Origin: Atherix ibis
Lineage: Eukaryota > Arthropoda > Insecta > Diptera > Athericidae
Direction of reading: 5' to 3'
Length of the DNA stretch: 64,000 bases
Assembly: GCA_958298945.1 (NCBI GenBank)
Contig: OY282607.1
Location: 75,384,868 to 75,448,867 of the forward strand
In this document: piece after piece, positions 1 through 10,435 of the stretch
Numbering within the stretch: position 1 is the first letter of the stretch
Layout: every line of letters begins with the position of its first letter
Program-made: the position numbers and the translations under genes
Notes under the pieces: generated by a model
The model's input: only the letters and a program-made list of their open reading frames with translations
Told to the model about the DNA's origin: nothing
Databases searched by the model: none

Positions 1-205
1 ATTTCACTGGCATCAGAATTTTCACATTCGACGTCATTATCAGATTTTTCAGTGTCCTCAGACTTTTCACATTCGTCATTTTCAGACTTTTCAGTTTCCT
101 TGTCATTTTCAGACTTTTCACATTCCTCTTCATCTTCGGATTCTTCATATTCCTCTTGATTTCCAGGCTTTTTACATTCCTCTTCATTTTCAGATTTCTT
201 AATAT
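1..205 (-). repeat. Tandem codon repeats encoding the acidic tail of the PAK1IP1-like protein
   Basis: Read on the minus strand, exon 5 ends in loosely repeated units of about 8-9 residues, such as ECEKSENDK, ETEKSEND and ECEKSED. The plus strand shows the same repetition as cagacttttcacattc-like units. This is coding DNA in frame with the WD40 part, without stops. Acidic or basic low-complexity tails are usual in nucleolar proteins; the Cys in several units is unusual. The copy number continues past the window edge. Confidence 0.75.
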
Positions 206-1379
206 TATCTGTTTTCTTCCTCCTCATAAGTACTATACATGTTGGTCTGCATCCCGTACTTGCTGAGGCAATTTTCTCAAGTTTGTTAATCTTTTTTCCA
301 CTTTTAAAAGACCAGAGGCAAACATCACCAGAACTGTAAAATCACAAATGTTTACAGAAAAATAGTGGCCTATTCTATTCTAAAATATTACCTAGCTGCT
401 GTCGCTAAAAACTCATCCTCAATATCCAAATCTTTAATTCTATTTTCATGAGCTTGAAAATCACATAACTAGAAAAGTTTATTTTGTAAAAATAACTTTT
501 AAAAAAATGGTCATCATTTAAAATACCTCTATTGATTTATTAATATCAACAAATATTAATTTTCCATTTTCTAATCCAACAACACAAACTTTGTTGTCTT
601 TCCAACAAACTGAACTTGATCTGGTTTGGAAGCTTTCGCTTCTGCAAACTGAACCACTTGCGGCATTGTAAATTTCCATTCCATTAGTTCCAAGCAAAAC
701 GAAATGTTCACCGTCGGAAGACCATTTTACACATTGCGGTTTATAACCGAAAATTTTATTCTTCTTCAAGTTTACAGCATAGGCCATCCGACCTTTTACT
801 AAATTCCAAGTGCGTAATATAGAATCTGATCCTAATGTAAGTGCTGCTTTTCCCGAGGGATGGCAGCTTATTGATTCAATTGGTTTTCCCTTTGTCCATT
901 TACCATTAGTCGACCAATTCTTTGTAGAAATTGCATATAAATACGAATCGTCTGCACCTGTTAGAATATGCGAGTTATCTGGCGTAAAAGCTAGTGCGTT
1001 CACTGTCCCTGAATGATGTGATAAAATCTGCAACAAAAATGTTTACGCACTGTAAGCCATGGTATTTCTTACTGATAGTCTGTCCACAAACTTGAATTTC
1101 TTGTCTCGACTTCATATTGTAAATATAAACTCTTTCGTCTGCAGCCCCAGATGCCAACATTAATCCCCCTTTCGCAACGCATCTTATTGAACTTGTGTGC
1201 GATTGCACTGAAAACGATTGTGACAATGTTGATTCCTTCTTTTCCTAAGAAAAAATATGGTGTAACAATATGCGAAATTCACCAATTACATTTTTTCATA
1301 TTACCTCGCTTGAGTTTACAGTGTAGCCCAGCAAGTATTTCTCATATGTACCCAAAATAATTTCTAATTCATTCGCCAT
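1..1379 (-). CDS. PAK1IP1: PAK1IP1/MAK11-family WD40-repeat protein, five exons seen, 3' end outside window
   Basis: Exons on the minus strand: 1379-1305, 1244-1092, 1027-527, 468-392 and 333-1 (continuing left). Introns are 60, 64, 58 and 58 bp with GT...AG ends and keep the frame. The start ATG opens MANELEIILGTYEKYLLGY. WD40-type pieces follow: LASGAADERVYIYNM, then HHSGTVNALAF, then HPSGKAALTLGSDSILRTWN, then CDFQAHENRIKDL, then SGDVCLWSF. These match the PAK1IP1/MAK11 family in order; members act in nucleolar 60S ribosome biogenesis and, in vertebrates, bind and inhibit PAK1. After about residue 315 the protein becomes a Glu/Ser/Lys-rich tail open at the window edge. Intron 2 uses a GTTTGT donor at 1091; the better-looking GTAAGA inside it would break the HHSG frame. 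The TTG at 1226 is inside exon 2 and is not the start. Confidence 0.9.
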
Positions 1380-1491
1380 GACCAAAACGATCTAAGTCTC
1401 AGTTTCATTTGAATCAACTTGCACTGATCTGGTAGCACGGTATATACACCAAGTCGTTTTACAAAATTTGAACACTATATTCACTTAAATA
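1380..1491. promoter_or_regulatory. 112-bp head-to-head intergenic segment, probable bidirectional promoter
   Basis: The segment separates the ATG of the minus-strand PAK1IP1 gene (1379) from the ATG of a plus-strand 26-codon ORF (1492). It is less AT-rich than the DNA around it and includes cactgatctggtagcacgg. No canonical TATA box in a good position was seen, only tatatacacc at 1441-1450. It must hold at least the PAK1IP1 promoter or part of its 5' UTR; bidirectionality is inferred from the two ORFs. Confidence 0.45.
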
Positions 1492-1572
1492 ATGAAAATA
1501 ATTTTTCTGTTGGCGTCGTATTTATTCTTATTCTTAGCGGTTATTATTGGATTGATGCTATCCACGCGATAA
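1492..1572 (+). CDS. Candidate 26-residue single-pass membrane micropeptide
   Basis: The ATG (A at -3) opens a short ORF: MKIIFLLASYLFLFLAVIIG, then LMLSTR and TAA at 1570-1572. Nearly all of it is one hydrophobic segment with Lys near the start and Arg at the end, the shape of known insect transmembrane micropeptides. AATAAA at 1686-1691 follows the stop by about 115 bp, so a transcript of roughly 250-300 nt is plausible. It could also be a chance ORF, or a signal-peptide exon, although no donor fits in frame. No family was recognised. Confidence 0.35.
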   Translation: MKIIFLLASYLFLFLAVIIGLMLSTR

Positions 1573-2921
1573 GCAGTTTTGAACAAAATTTTCGCCATGC
1601 CTCTTCTCAATTATCAATAACATAACCTATATTGTTGGGAATGTCAATTCAGTCCCAATGTCACAACCAGTTAAGCGAATAGCTGAATAAAATATTTTTG
1701 GTGCTGCCAATACGAGAAAAACGCGATTAATGATTAGTTGGCGCACAATTCAAAAATTAATCATCCTAGTTTTTGTATTCGCACTATATAATTTATTTCC
1801 TAAATATATTAATGCGTTTTTATATTATACTTAAATATGTTTTTAACAAAATATATATTAATAACATACTATTATCGTGCGAATTTATTAATTTTGACTT
1901 TTTCACACAAAGTCGTTAAGGACAGGCTCTTTCTTTGTAATAAGGAAATTTTTCAATATGATTCAATTTTTTTTGTTTCCATTTATTTATTTAATAGTAA
2001 TTACGAATTATTAATAAAGACATGATTGAGACCGTTTGGTGACTACTCACTAAAGTGTCCGTAGTTTAGAAATTGAAAAGCCCCTGTACATTAGAAATTT
2101 CATTTTTATATCAAATTTTTTAAATGCAATTTGTGCACATACATTTGTTTAAAAGTCCATATTTCTAATACTGTGCTAATAATAATAAACAAATAAAATT
2201 ACCTATCACCTATTATTACGTATTTTTAAAATATTTATCTACTTTCTAAACATAAATTATTGAGTTAACAATTATTTGATTTTGTTATCAATTCAAAATT
2301 ATACTATTACCAATTTGTAATGTTAAAATGCGATTTAATAATCTATTGTTATGAGATTTAATAGACTAATTTTTTTTAAAACATGCTTGATATTTTTCAA
2401 AAAGATTGAATTATTTTAATCATACACTAAGCAATCAGAAAACATTATATAAACTTTGATTTAATACAATTAATAATAATATATGCACATTATAATATTT
2501 ATTTAATTTTTCTTCATATTTGCATAGAATTATTCATAGTAGAGGTTGAATAACACTTTTAAAATTAAAGACAAACATTTATTTTGCTTACAAAATAATA
2601 ACAAAATAATTTTTTTCAATTAGAAAACTTGAAGATTTCAGTAATTAATAGATATTTGTAGTATATGCATATATTATTATTAAAATATTTTAAAAAGGTG
2701 GAACTAATTTCATTCTACTCATGAAAGTTCTATTGTAGTTTCTTTTTTTATTTGAATGTTATAAGATTTTATAAATGGTAAAGACTTTTACTTATAAATA
2801 AAAATAATATAATTTAAATTACTTTCTTTTATTTAAATTATATTATTTCTATTTAGATTTGCAATTCCTAAATTTTCGATGACAGCAGAAAGATGTGTAT
2901 ATCATATTAGTATTTTCTTAC
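1573..2921. other. AT-rich stretch, no gene recognised
   Basis: After the AATAAA at 1686 the sequence becomes strongly AT-rich. The short ORF at 1837-2025 (plus) has low-complexity composition and no domain. If the exon at 2922-3180 belongs to a gene ending before PAK1IP1, its other exons should lie here on the minus strand, but none stands out. Confidence 0.6.
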
Positions 2922-3180
2922 CTTGTAAATATTTCTAGTCGGCTCCTTAAATAACCATCGTTCACTATCATTATATGAAATAACCTTCATAGATATACTA
3001 AGGTAACCATATCGGACGAATATATTGATAGACTTTCCGATTCTTAATTGCGATTCATGGCTACCACCGAAACACAAATCACCAGCAATTAGGAAAAGTG
3101 CTAGGAGCCAGCAGCATCTAAAATAGTCGATCATTTCTCATTTACAAAACCTACTAATCTTTGGTATGGATTTTCTATAT
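2922..3180 (-). CDS. First coding exon of an unidentified secreted or membrane protein
   Basis: The exon is flanked by strong splice signals on the minus strand: a pyrimidine tract ending TTTCTTTACAG with exon start at 3180, and AAG|GTAAGA with exon end at 2922. The start codon is at 3134, with an in-frame TGA two codons upstream, so 3135-3180 is 5' UTR and at least one 5' UTR exon lies further right. The 71 codons begin [20 protein letters not shown], a clear signal peptide or signal anchor. A mature N-terminal part follows, containing [20 protein letters not shown] and [13 protein letters not shown]. The exon ends in phase 0. The protein family was not recognised. No following exon is evident before PAK1IP1 on the same strand. 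Confidence 0.7.
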
Positions 3181-4329
3181 CTGTAAAGAAAAAAAAAAAA
3201 CATAATAATAATAACATAAAACTAAAATAAATCAATAACATAAAATAAAATTTAATTACAATTTTAGAAAAAGGAACCAACAACTCAGACTAACAAATTA
3301 AGTACTTGTAAATTATTACAATAGATTTTTCTGCTAGGTCATGGTCATAAATTATTAATTGAAAATTGAACAACAATTTCCAGACATATTATTACGTATT
3401 CTATAATCCACCTACTATTAACAACTAAAAATGAAATTAAAAATTTTTTTATCTTTATGGTGACTTGACAACTTGGATCCCCCCGACAATTGCAATTTTT
3501 CATTCAACTACGAATGGGATTGCAGAAACTTTCGGTGTCAGTTTCTGACTGCCAAATGAAGTTTTTATTGGGAAATTTCATGTATTTTTCAGTATATTTG
3601 CGGAAAGTTAATATTACAACATAACTGAAGACAATCTAGTATTTAAAAAAAAAATTTGTACAAAATTGTCAAGAATACTATTGTTATTTAAATTTATTTT
3701 AAGAAAGTTTATTGTATTCCACAAATCATTTCATTGTAACTCCAAGCAATTATAATAATATTTTATTATGAATTTTTAAATTCTGCAATTATATAAACTG
3801 TAATTAGGTTCATGTATAATATACAGATTTTATTTTTCTATTTCGGAATTATTTTCGATCTTATCAATACTTCATTTTTTTTACTGACAATTAACCGGAT
3901 GAGAGAACCTATTTTATAAATCTAGGCTATAGTCTTGATTATAATAATTTCATAACAAAAAAAATATTGTTTTTGTCTATTCACTCATTTTACTTACATG
4001 AAATTTCAATTGGACAAAAAATATATTTGAAATAATAAATTTTTATTGAGATTTTTGCAAAGCAATATATTATTTTTGTCATAATATTTTTTTCGGAACG
4101 TAATTTGGTGACTAAAATATAGTTTATGATGGTTGAGATTAAAATATTTCCAGCTATTAAAAAAAAAAACCCTAAATCTTTGATTCCAGGTAGTTAATAT
4201 CAAAAAAATTATTAGTTAAAATTATGGAAAACAGGTCAAAAATTTCGAAATAGCAAATGAAATATTAAATAATTAAAAATTTAAATATTTAAAATTTTTA
4301 TGCTTTTGGGAAGTACACATATTGTAGAT
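3181..4329. other. AT-rich 5' flank or intron of the secreted-protein gene
   Basis: Starts with the acceptor and pyrimidine tract (3181-3200) of the exon to its left, so at least part is intron. A less AT-rich patch at about 3465-3560 contains no convincing ORF. Nothing else was recognised. Confidence 0.5.
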
Positions 4330-4890
4330 ATTGATTAAAGTTTCTTCTGTTTGCGCATTCTCGTACATAGAAGTTATTGTAGATCGCAGCGGAACGAAGT
4401 ATGGGATATCTGTCGAGGAGTAGTATTAGTATAATTTTAAAGACGAAAATTAATTTAAAAAAAATTAGACTGTAATGTTAAAATGAATCTACAATTTTAG
4501 AAGAATTTTGGGAATTGGAAAGCTTAGAAGAGCTTCAGAGTTGCGGTCTGTAAGTCCATAAAGGTTTCAGTAGGTTATTGTATAAAAGTGCTTTGCTGTG
4601 TATTGAAAATTTCGAACGTTCATCTAGAAGTCAAAGTAGTTAGCGATATTGTCTGTTTTGTTCTAGTCCTTTAAATATTGTGTGTGGGTTCCATGTCAAG
4701 CGGTTGTATAAGTACAGTCCTAGGTAGCAAACTTTAGTATCTTATTGTATATCACTGTCATTAGCATATATAGAGTGACATAACTCATGGCGAAAAGTAA
4801 TATTTAAATGTATACATTTGCGTTCTTTCATTTAATATTCTGCTTAGTAAGCCAGTTTTGGAGGATATGTTTTGAGCTTGGAGAATTTAG
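4330..4890 (-). pseudogene. Jockey-type LINE reverse transcriptase C-terminal remnant
   Basis: Minus-strand translation in shifting frames gives the conserved end of jockey-clade RT. DTKVCYLGLYLYNRLTWNPH is read at 4741-4682, followed about 40 bases further on by LLDERSKFSIHSKALLYNNL and LKPLWTYRPQL before 4540. Upstream (4830-4745) pieces resembling the segment before the YLG motif are readable. Several stops and frameshifts make it dead. No poly(A) tail or target duplication was identified. The identification rests on the order YLG - RLTW - LLD.RSK - LLYN.LLKPLWTY. Confidence 0.65.
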
Positions 4891-6829
4891 GAAACATGTT
4901 TAGGATTATTGCTAAACGCAAATCATGTTGCATCAATTACCTATTTAGTAAAGAAGCAGCGATATTCGAGAGCTCCGTAAACTTTACTTTTATATTGATG
5001 AAGTATTTACAATTAAATTTAAATTTGCATTCATAAAATAGAATTAATACGATATTTTTAAAATTAAACCGTACATGTAGGCTAAATCTAACTAATTTAA
5101 AAAAAGAGTTATATCATAAAATATTATATTTTTGATTAATTAAATAAAAGAAATATTTTCTAATTATAATAGTTTTTTTAACACCACTATAAGAAGTTTC
5201 CAAATCTTCTAAAAATAAGAAAAACCTTGTAAATTTTTTTAAACTTCCAAAATTTAAAGAAATAAAATCTATTTCATAAAAAATAAGTCTATACATTTCA
5301 AAAAATTATTATAATATATTATTAGAAAATTATATATTGGTTTTTATTTTATTTTAAATATCTGAAATTTTTGAAATCTTAAATAACCTAAGAGAATTTT
5401 TTTCTTAATAGATTGGAATTTTACAGCTTTTGAATTATTAAAAAAACATCAATAATTATGCTACTTTAATTTTCCCATTCATAGTGATTATAGGAATTTG
5501 GAAAATCCAATCAGATTATTGGAGTAATAATCAACAGGCTTTTTTTTGGCCTAAGGTCATATTTCACAATTTATTTTTGGAGAACTTTGAAAAAGTAAAA
5601 AGGGGATTTTTTTTCGGAACACTTAAATTTAGTTTGCAAATTTGTATTTCCAAAATTATTTTTTTCTCCAAAAGATAGCCAAAAGATAGCTTATCATAAG
5701 TAAAACCATTTATATTATTATTTATTCTTTTATAAATGATCTTCAAATATTTAAATATAAATTTCTAGTGTAATTGTCATTGTTATATTACTTTAATTAT
5801 AAATAACAAATATTATTTGAGTAAATAGTAACATTTTAAAATCATATTATAGTACTCGTATTATTCAAATATAGACAAATTTGAAATTTTTCTAGAGTAA
5901 GTTTTGGTATTTTGCCAAATAGAAATCATAAATGGCGAGAAACTTTCAGGCACGTAACAAATTGCTTTCTGGAGGTCTTTAGTAGTCCGAAAAAAATAAT
6001 CGAAAGCCATTTGTATTTATATAAAAAGTCACGAAAATTCGAACAATGAACAGTTTTTGGAGAACTTCTCATAAAGCAATACAAAATGCAAATTGGTTCA
6101 ATCATTGCCTCAACGAAATCACAAATCAAAAATCAAATCACGACCGTTTATCGAACAGAAAATATGTAAAGTATAAAATGTATGCCTTTAAAAAAAAGTA
6201 CCATCAAATATGAATATTCTGTATTGAGAGAGAAATTATATAATAATAATACAACAAGAAAACTGGGAATTTTGAAAATGTGAAATAGGGTATAAAAATT
6301 TTCATTAACAAATTAATATAAAAAAAAAAAACAAATAAAAAATTTTTTATATAAAATTTATTCACCTTGAGGTAAATATATTTTAAATGCCAAAAAATCA
6401 CAAAATTTAAATGAACATTTAAATTTGTGGTCTATTTTATTTCTCGATAGTTTGATATAAAATTAGGTATTTCATGAGAGAGTCTAAAATGAATGACTTT
6501 CAAGTTTATTTTGATTGAGTCCTTGAACAGTTTTGCTTAAATTAATTGGAAAATGTTTTGGATAATAAATATGGCATTTTGTATGTAACGATAGAAAAAT
6601 AATTTTAATTTAGGCTAAGGTACTGTTACCAATTTAAACTTAAAACAAAACAAAAAATTGAAACGATATTTCACTTTGATTAGAAAAAATATAATTGTAA
6701 ATTTAATTTTATTTAATAAAAACATATTAGAAAAGTATTGTAGAAAGTCATTAGTTTTTTAAATCTATTTTCTTTAATACCTGAAATATTTTTGTAATTA
6801 AAAAAAAAACATGCAGCTCAACCCAATTA
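4891..6829. other. AT-rich intergenic DNA, nothing recognised
   Basis: Homopolymeric A/T runs and short, low-complexity ORFs on both strands. A slightly less AT-rich patch at about 5930-6140 has an ORF on the minus strand without recognisable motifs. Confidence 0.5.
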
Positions 6830-6885
6830 TACTTATTGTAATAATTTATTCATTTTTTTAACTGAATAAATTATTACAATAAGTA
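6830..6885. repeat. Perfect inverted repeat, 23-bp arms, 10-bp spacer
   Basis: The arms are 6830-6852 (tacttattgtaataatttat plus tca) and 6863-6885, exact reverse complements, around a T-rich 10-bp spacer. It is AT-only apart from three G/C pairs per arm. It could be a hairpin, a palindrome-type MITE relic or an AT-rich replication slip product; no flanking duplication was noted. Confidence 0.85.
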
Positions 6886-7525
6886 CTTACTAAAAATAAA
6901 GCATAATTTTGATATTATTGTTCTATAAATTATAAACAAATTTTATTGAAAGGTTATATCACAGATGCTGCGCATCTCAGGATTCGAAAGATTAATTCGA
7001 ATGACTTTTGCGTTGGTATTATTATAGTAGATTAGTTTTATCAGTCATCAATAAATAATATTGATCTTTATTTTGATTTTATTGAAAGTTTTAATAAGTT
7101 AAAATCGTTCAATAAAATTATGTTAGTTTTTCAAATATCGATAATTTCTATTGAACTTTGTTATTTTATTCCACAAACATTTCACTAAAATTTTTTATCA
7201 CAAAATTATAGTTTATATAAAAAAAAATATGCTACTCTTGTAGAGATTTTCAGTTTAAATATTAACTGTTCGATAACTATAATACCGATTTAAAATAGTT
7301 ACATTAAAAATGAGTTTCTCCAAATGTGCTGGGCTAAAAAGTTATTCTTCATTATATTGGCACTTTTTTAAAGAATTAATTTTTTTCAGAGATTCGGTAC
7401 AGTCAAATATGAGCGCACATGTTAAAAAAAAACCATTAAGTATTATTTTCGAAATATTTTTATATTTATTATTAAAAAAAATTATTCTTATTTCTTTAAT
7501 AATTCTCAATTCATTTCAAGAAGTA
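6886..7525. other. AT-rich flank of mariner insertion
   Basis: No gene was recognised. A small less AT-rich patch at 6958-7010 (cacagatgctgcgcatctcagg) does not fold into a tRNA and has no ORF. The ORF at 7310-7678 (plus) runs across the mariner end and is not a gene. Confidence 0.5.
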
Positions 7526-8804
7526 CGAGGGTCGTTCAATAAGTACTTAGAAAAAAAGGAAAAAAACTGTTTTTTAAAAAAAAATTTTTTTATTTTTCAA
7601 CATAATCTTCTCTTAGCTCTATACACTTTCACAACCGTTTTTCCAAAATTTTTATCCCGTCCAAAAAATAGGATTTAGGAAGTTCTGCAAAATACTCATC
7701 CGTTTGAGCAATGACGTCCTCGTTGGAAGTGAACCGTCGTCTGCCAAGCCATTTCTTCAGATTGGGGAAAAGAAATTAGTTACTCCGGGCCAAATCTGGT
7801 GAATAAGCGGGATGCTGCAGCAATTCCATTCTCAATTCCACAATTTTGGCCATGGAAACAGCGCAGGTGTGCATACGCGCATTGTCCGGATGCAAGAGGA
7901 TTTTTTTCTTCTTCAGATGGGGGCGTTTCTCTTTGATTTCCTCGCTCAACCGTTGCAATAACGACGCGTAATACGCTCCTGTTATTGTTTTTCCTTTTTC
8001 CAAGTAGTCGATAAAAATGATGCCCTGCGAATCCCAAAAGATCGTGGCCATCACCTTGCCGGCTGATGGCACAGTCTTTCCCTTCTTCGGAGCCCGTTCA
8101 CCCTTGAAAATCCACTGTGATGACTGTCTCTTCGTTTCTGGAGTGTAGTAGTGTATCCAGGTTTCGTCCACAGTGACATATCGACGAAGGAATTTGGCAG
8201 GATTGGGATGAAAGAGTGCCAACATAGCCTCAGAGTCCACTACACGATTGCGCTTATTCTCCTCTGAGAGCAAACGCGGCACCCATCTTGCCAAAATTTT
8301 TTTCACAGACAATTTTTCATGCAAAATTGAAGCGACTGTACCTTGTCATATGCCCGTGGCCTCAACTAATTCACTCACTTTAATTCGCCGATCGTTCAAA
8401 ATCACATCGTGGATTTTGTCGATGATTTCAGGAGTAGACACCTCAACTGGGCGTCCTGAATGATGTTCATCTTTTGTGGATGAACGGCCACGTTTAACTT
8501 CATTCATCCAATTGTAAACCGTCGCAAACACAGGTGCAGATGTGACATGAACTGCATCCAAATCGGCTTTGATTTCTTTCGGGCTTAAGACTTTCAAATG
8601 TAGATGTTTGATGATATCCCTAAACTCGCTTTTTTCCATTGTTATGCACAAATAAATGTCGTTAACTTTAATCGACGATCGAAATTGACCTACGCTATGG
8701 ATCGAGCTGAAATCCTGTCGATAATGCTACTTACAAAAAAAATCTTTACCGACACTACGAGCGCAATTTCTCAGATTTTCTAAGGACTTATTGAACGACG
8801 CTCG
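7526..8804 (-). mobile_element. Full-length mariner element, 1279 bp, inactive
   Basis: Terminal inverted repeats of about 29 bp (7526-7554 and 8776-8804; CGAGNGTCGTTCAATAAGT core, two mismatches) are flanked by TA at 7524-7525 and 8805-8806, the standard mariner target duplication. The length is typical for the family. One transposase ORF region fills it on the minus strand. The protein is of the type with ARWVPRLLSEENKR and HYYTPETK, near the irritans or vertumnana mariners; the subfamily is not settled. The decay is by point substitutions only, which suggests a fairly recent insertion compared with the other elements here. Confidence 0.95.
7590..8639 (-). pseudogene. Mariner transposase pseudogene, 350 codons, three in-frame stops
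   Basis: ATG at 8639 (MEKSEFRDIIKHLHLK) opens the N-terminal helix-turn-helix DNA-binding region, followed by the GRPVEVSTPE linker, WVPRLLSE, and then the DDE/D catalytic domain. The first Asp is in VTVDETWIHYYTPE and the second in LLHPDNARMH. The third position, which should be Asp after YSPDLAPS, reads YSPDLARSN: catalytic Asp replaced by Asn. Stops interrupt the frame: TGA at 8343-8345, TAA directly after SN (near 7774), and TGA near the C-terminus in place of a Trp codon (EKRL then stop then KCIEL). No frameshift was found; the natural end is TAA at 7590-7592 after YVEK. The spacing from second to third catalytic position is 34, as in DD34D mariners. Confidence 0.93.
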
Positions 8805-8806
8805 TA

Positions 8807-9638
8807 TTTCAGCTTACTATACGATCTGAATAGTCTTTTAAACGTTTCAAAATAGAGAAAACTACCTAGAATTTATTTTAAAATTTTTAACAAAATATTT
8901 ACTAATTATAAGTAGTTCATTTTAATAAATAATTTTATCTTAATAACTTTTAGAAGCCGGACGTAAAAGAACCGGTTTAATAGAGTATTTTTCTAACCTT
9001 AATCATCACTATTTATACGAGTATTATAAAATATTGCTACTGGTTTAAAAATATTTCTTAAATAATTTTATCTTATCTAAATTATGAAATATCATTTAAT
9101 AAATAAGCTTATTATTGGAATAGTACAGAATTAAATCTCAAAAAAGGTATGTCACATTTTTGTGTTTATTCAAGTTTAAGTGTACTTTTATTGCTTAATC
9201 ATGCCAATATTACAATAATTAAACAGGTTGATATTTTTTGTTACGTTTTCTTCACAGATATTGATCATTACATACGTGTATGTATATTGTTATTATTTTA
9301 ATAGCAGGTATTAATATTCATATTTACGTAGTAAACATTTTTTTTATAGATTAAAAATACTACTGTTGATAAAAAGCCACCTTTTTTATAATTACCTTTA
9401 TTTATTGTAAAGTTAATTATTATTCGTTAATAATTATTAAAATAAATAAATTTTCTTAAAAACTTGCATTTATTAAAATGAATGTTTAGTTGTTTTAAAA
9501 TAAAATCGACTAGTGAACAACAATTTAAAAATAAATTGCATTAGATATAAATTTCCAAGAAACTGTAAACATATTTTATCAATTTTTAAATCATAATATT
9601 TGATTTTTTATTTCCAAGAGCTAATTCAGTGTAAAATA
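8807..9638. other. AT-rich DNA between two mariner elements
   Basis: No ORF of note. An aagccggacgtaaaagaaccgg patch at about 8953-8975 is an isolated GC-richer spot. Nothing else was recognised. Confidence 0.5.
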
Positions 9639-9640
9639 TA

Positions 9641-10433
9641 CGAGGTATGTTCAAAAAGTATCGCGAATTTTGAATTTCCGCGGGTTACGTACATTTGATT
9701 TTCGATTTTTTTTGTGGCGTTATGTTGGTACTCATGTCTCTCACTCAGGCCAACCAGTTCGGCCATTTTGAATCTTCAGTTCATTTTTGACAGCTGCTTG
9801 GCTTGCACGTGTTTTGGATCGTCTTCGATTTTTTCGAATTTTGGCGACGACCCAAATTTGCTCCAGAGGGTCATAACTGGTGACAAATCATAGGTTTATG
9901 GTTATGACGTTGAAACCAAAGCTCAATCATCCCAATAGAAGCTGCCGCACGAGCCAAGACCGAAAAAAGCTCGCCAAGTTCAGTGGAATGTGAAGGTTTT
10001 GTTTACAGTTTTCTTCGATTGCAGGGGGGTGGTGCATCATGAGTTCTTGCCACAGGGTAGAATAGTCAATAAGGAATATTACCTGCAAGTTATGCAGAAG
10101 TTGCGTGCTTTTGCACCATGATAACGCCCCTCACGCATCGTTGCTTGTGCGCGAATTTTTGGCCAAAAACAACACACTAATAATGCCGCAGACACCGTTT
10201 TCCCCAGATCTGGCTCCCTGTGACTTTTTCTTGTTCCCAAAACAGATTTTTTGATCCATTTTTTGGAATGGGCACAAATCGAAGACGAGCCAAAACACGT
10301 GCAAGCAAAGCAGCTGTCAAAAATTAACTGAACATTCAAAATGGCCAAACTTGGCCACAAAAAAAAAACCAAAAATCGAATATACGTAACCCGTGGAAAT
10401 TCAAATTTCGCGATACTTTTTGAACAGACCTCG
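9641..10433 (+). mobile_element. Mariner deletion derivative with two inverted 5' ends, 793 bp
   Basis: Flanked by TA at 9639-9640 and 10434-10435. Both termini carry the same 5' end of the family (CGAGGTNTGTTCAAAAAGT, then GTTACGT, CGATTTT, TTTTTGACAGCTGCTT and CACGTGTTTTGG), giving inverted repeats of roughly 190-200 bp (9641 to about 9845, and about 10246 to 10433). The right copy starts at the transposase ATG region, ATGGATCAAAAAATCTG, read on the minus strand. Between them lies a plus-strand transposase fragment with the first catalytic region around ACTGGTGACAAATC, DCRGVVHHEFLP, a deletion, HHDNAPHASLLVREFLAK, and SPDLAPCDFFLFPK, which joins directly to the inverted 5' end. The N-terminal DNA-binding part and the true 3' end are missing. 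It belongs to the same family as the elements at 23306 and 48252. Confidence 0.88.
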
Positions 10434-10435
10434 TA

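Noticed and set aside
1028..1074. GTAAGA at 1072 as the intron 2 donor of PAK1IP1
   Set aside because: Stronger consensus, but it joins exon 3 in the wrong frame; the GTTTGT donor at 1091 keeps the WD40 frame and the conserved HHSGTV segment.
975..1226. ORF at 975-1226 (minus) taken as a separate gene
   Set aside because: It is exon 2 of PAK1IP1 read through into intron 2; its initiator is a TTG inside the exon.
810..1360. Plus-strand ORFs at 810-1016 and 1151-1360
   Set aside because: Shadows of PAK1IP1 exons, without family resemblance.
7310..7678. 122-codon plus-strand ORF
   Set aside because: Crosses the left end of the mariner element and consists of AT-rich flank plus the antisense transposase tail.
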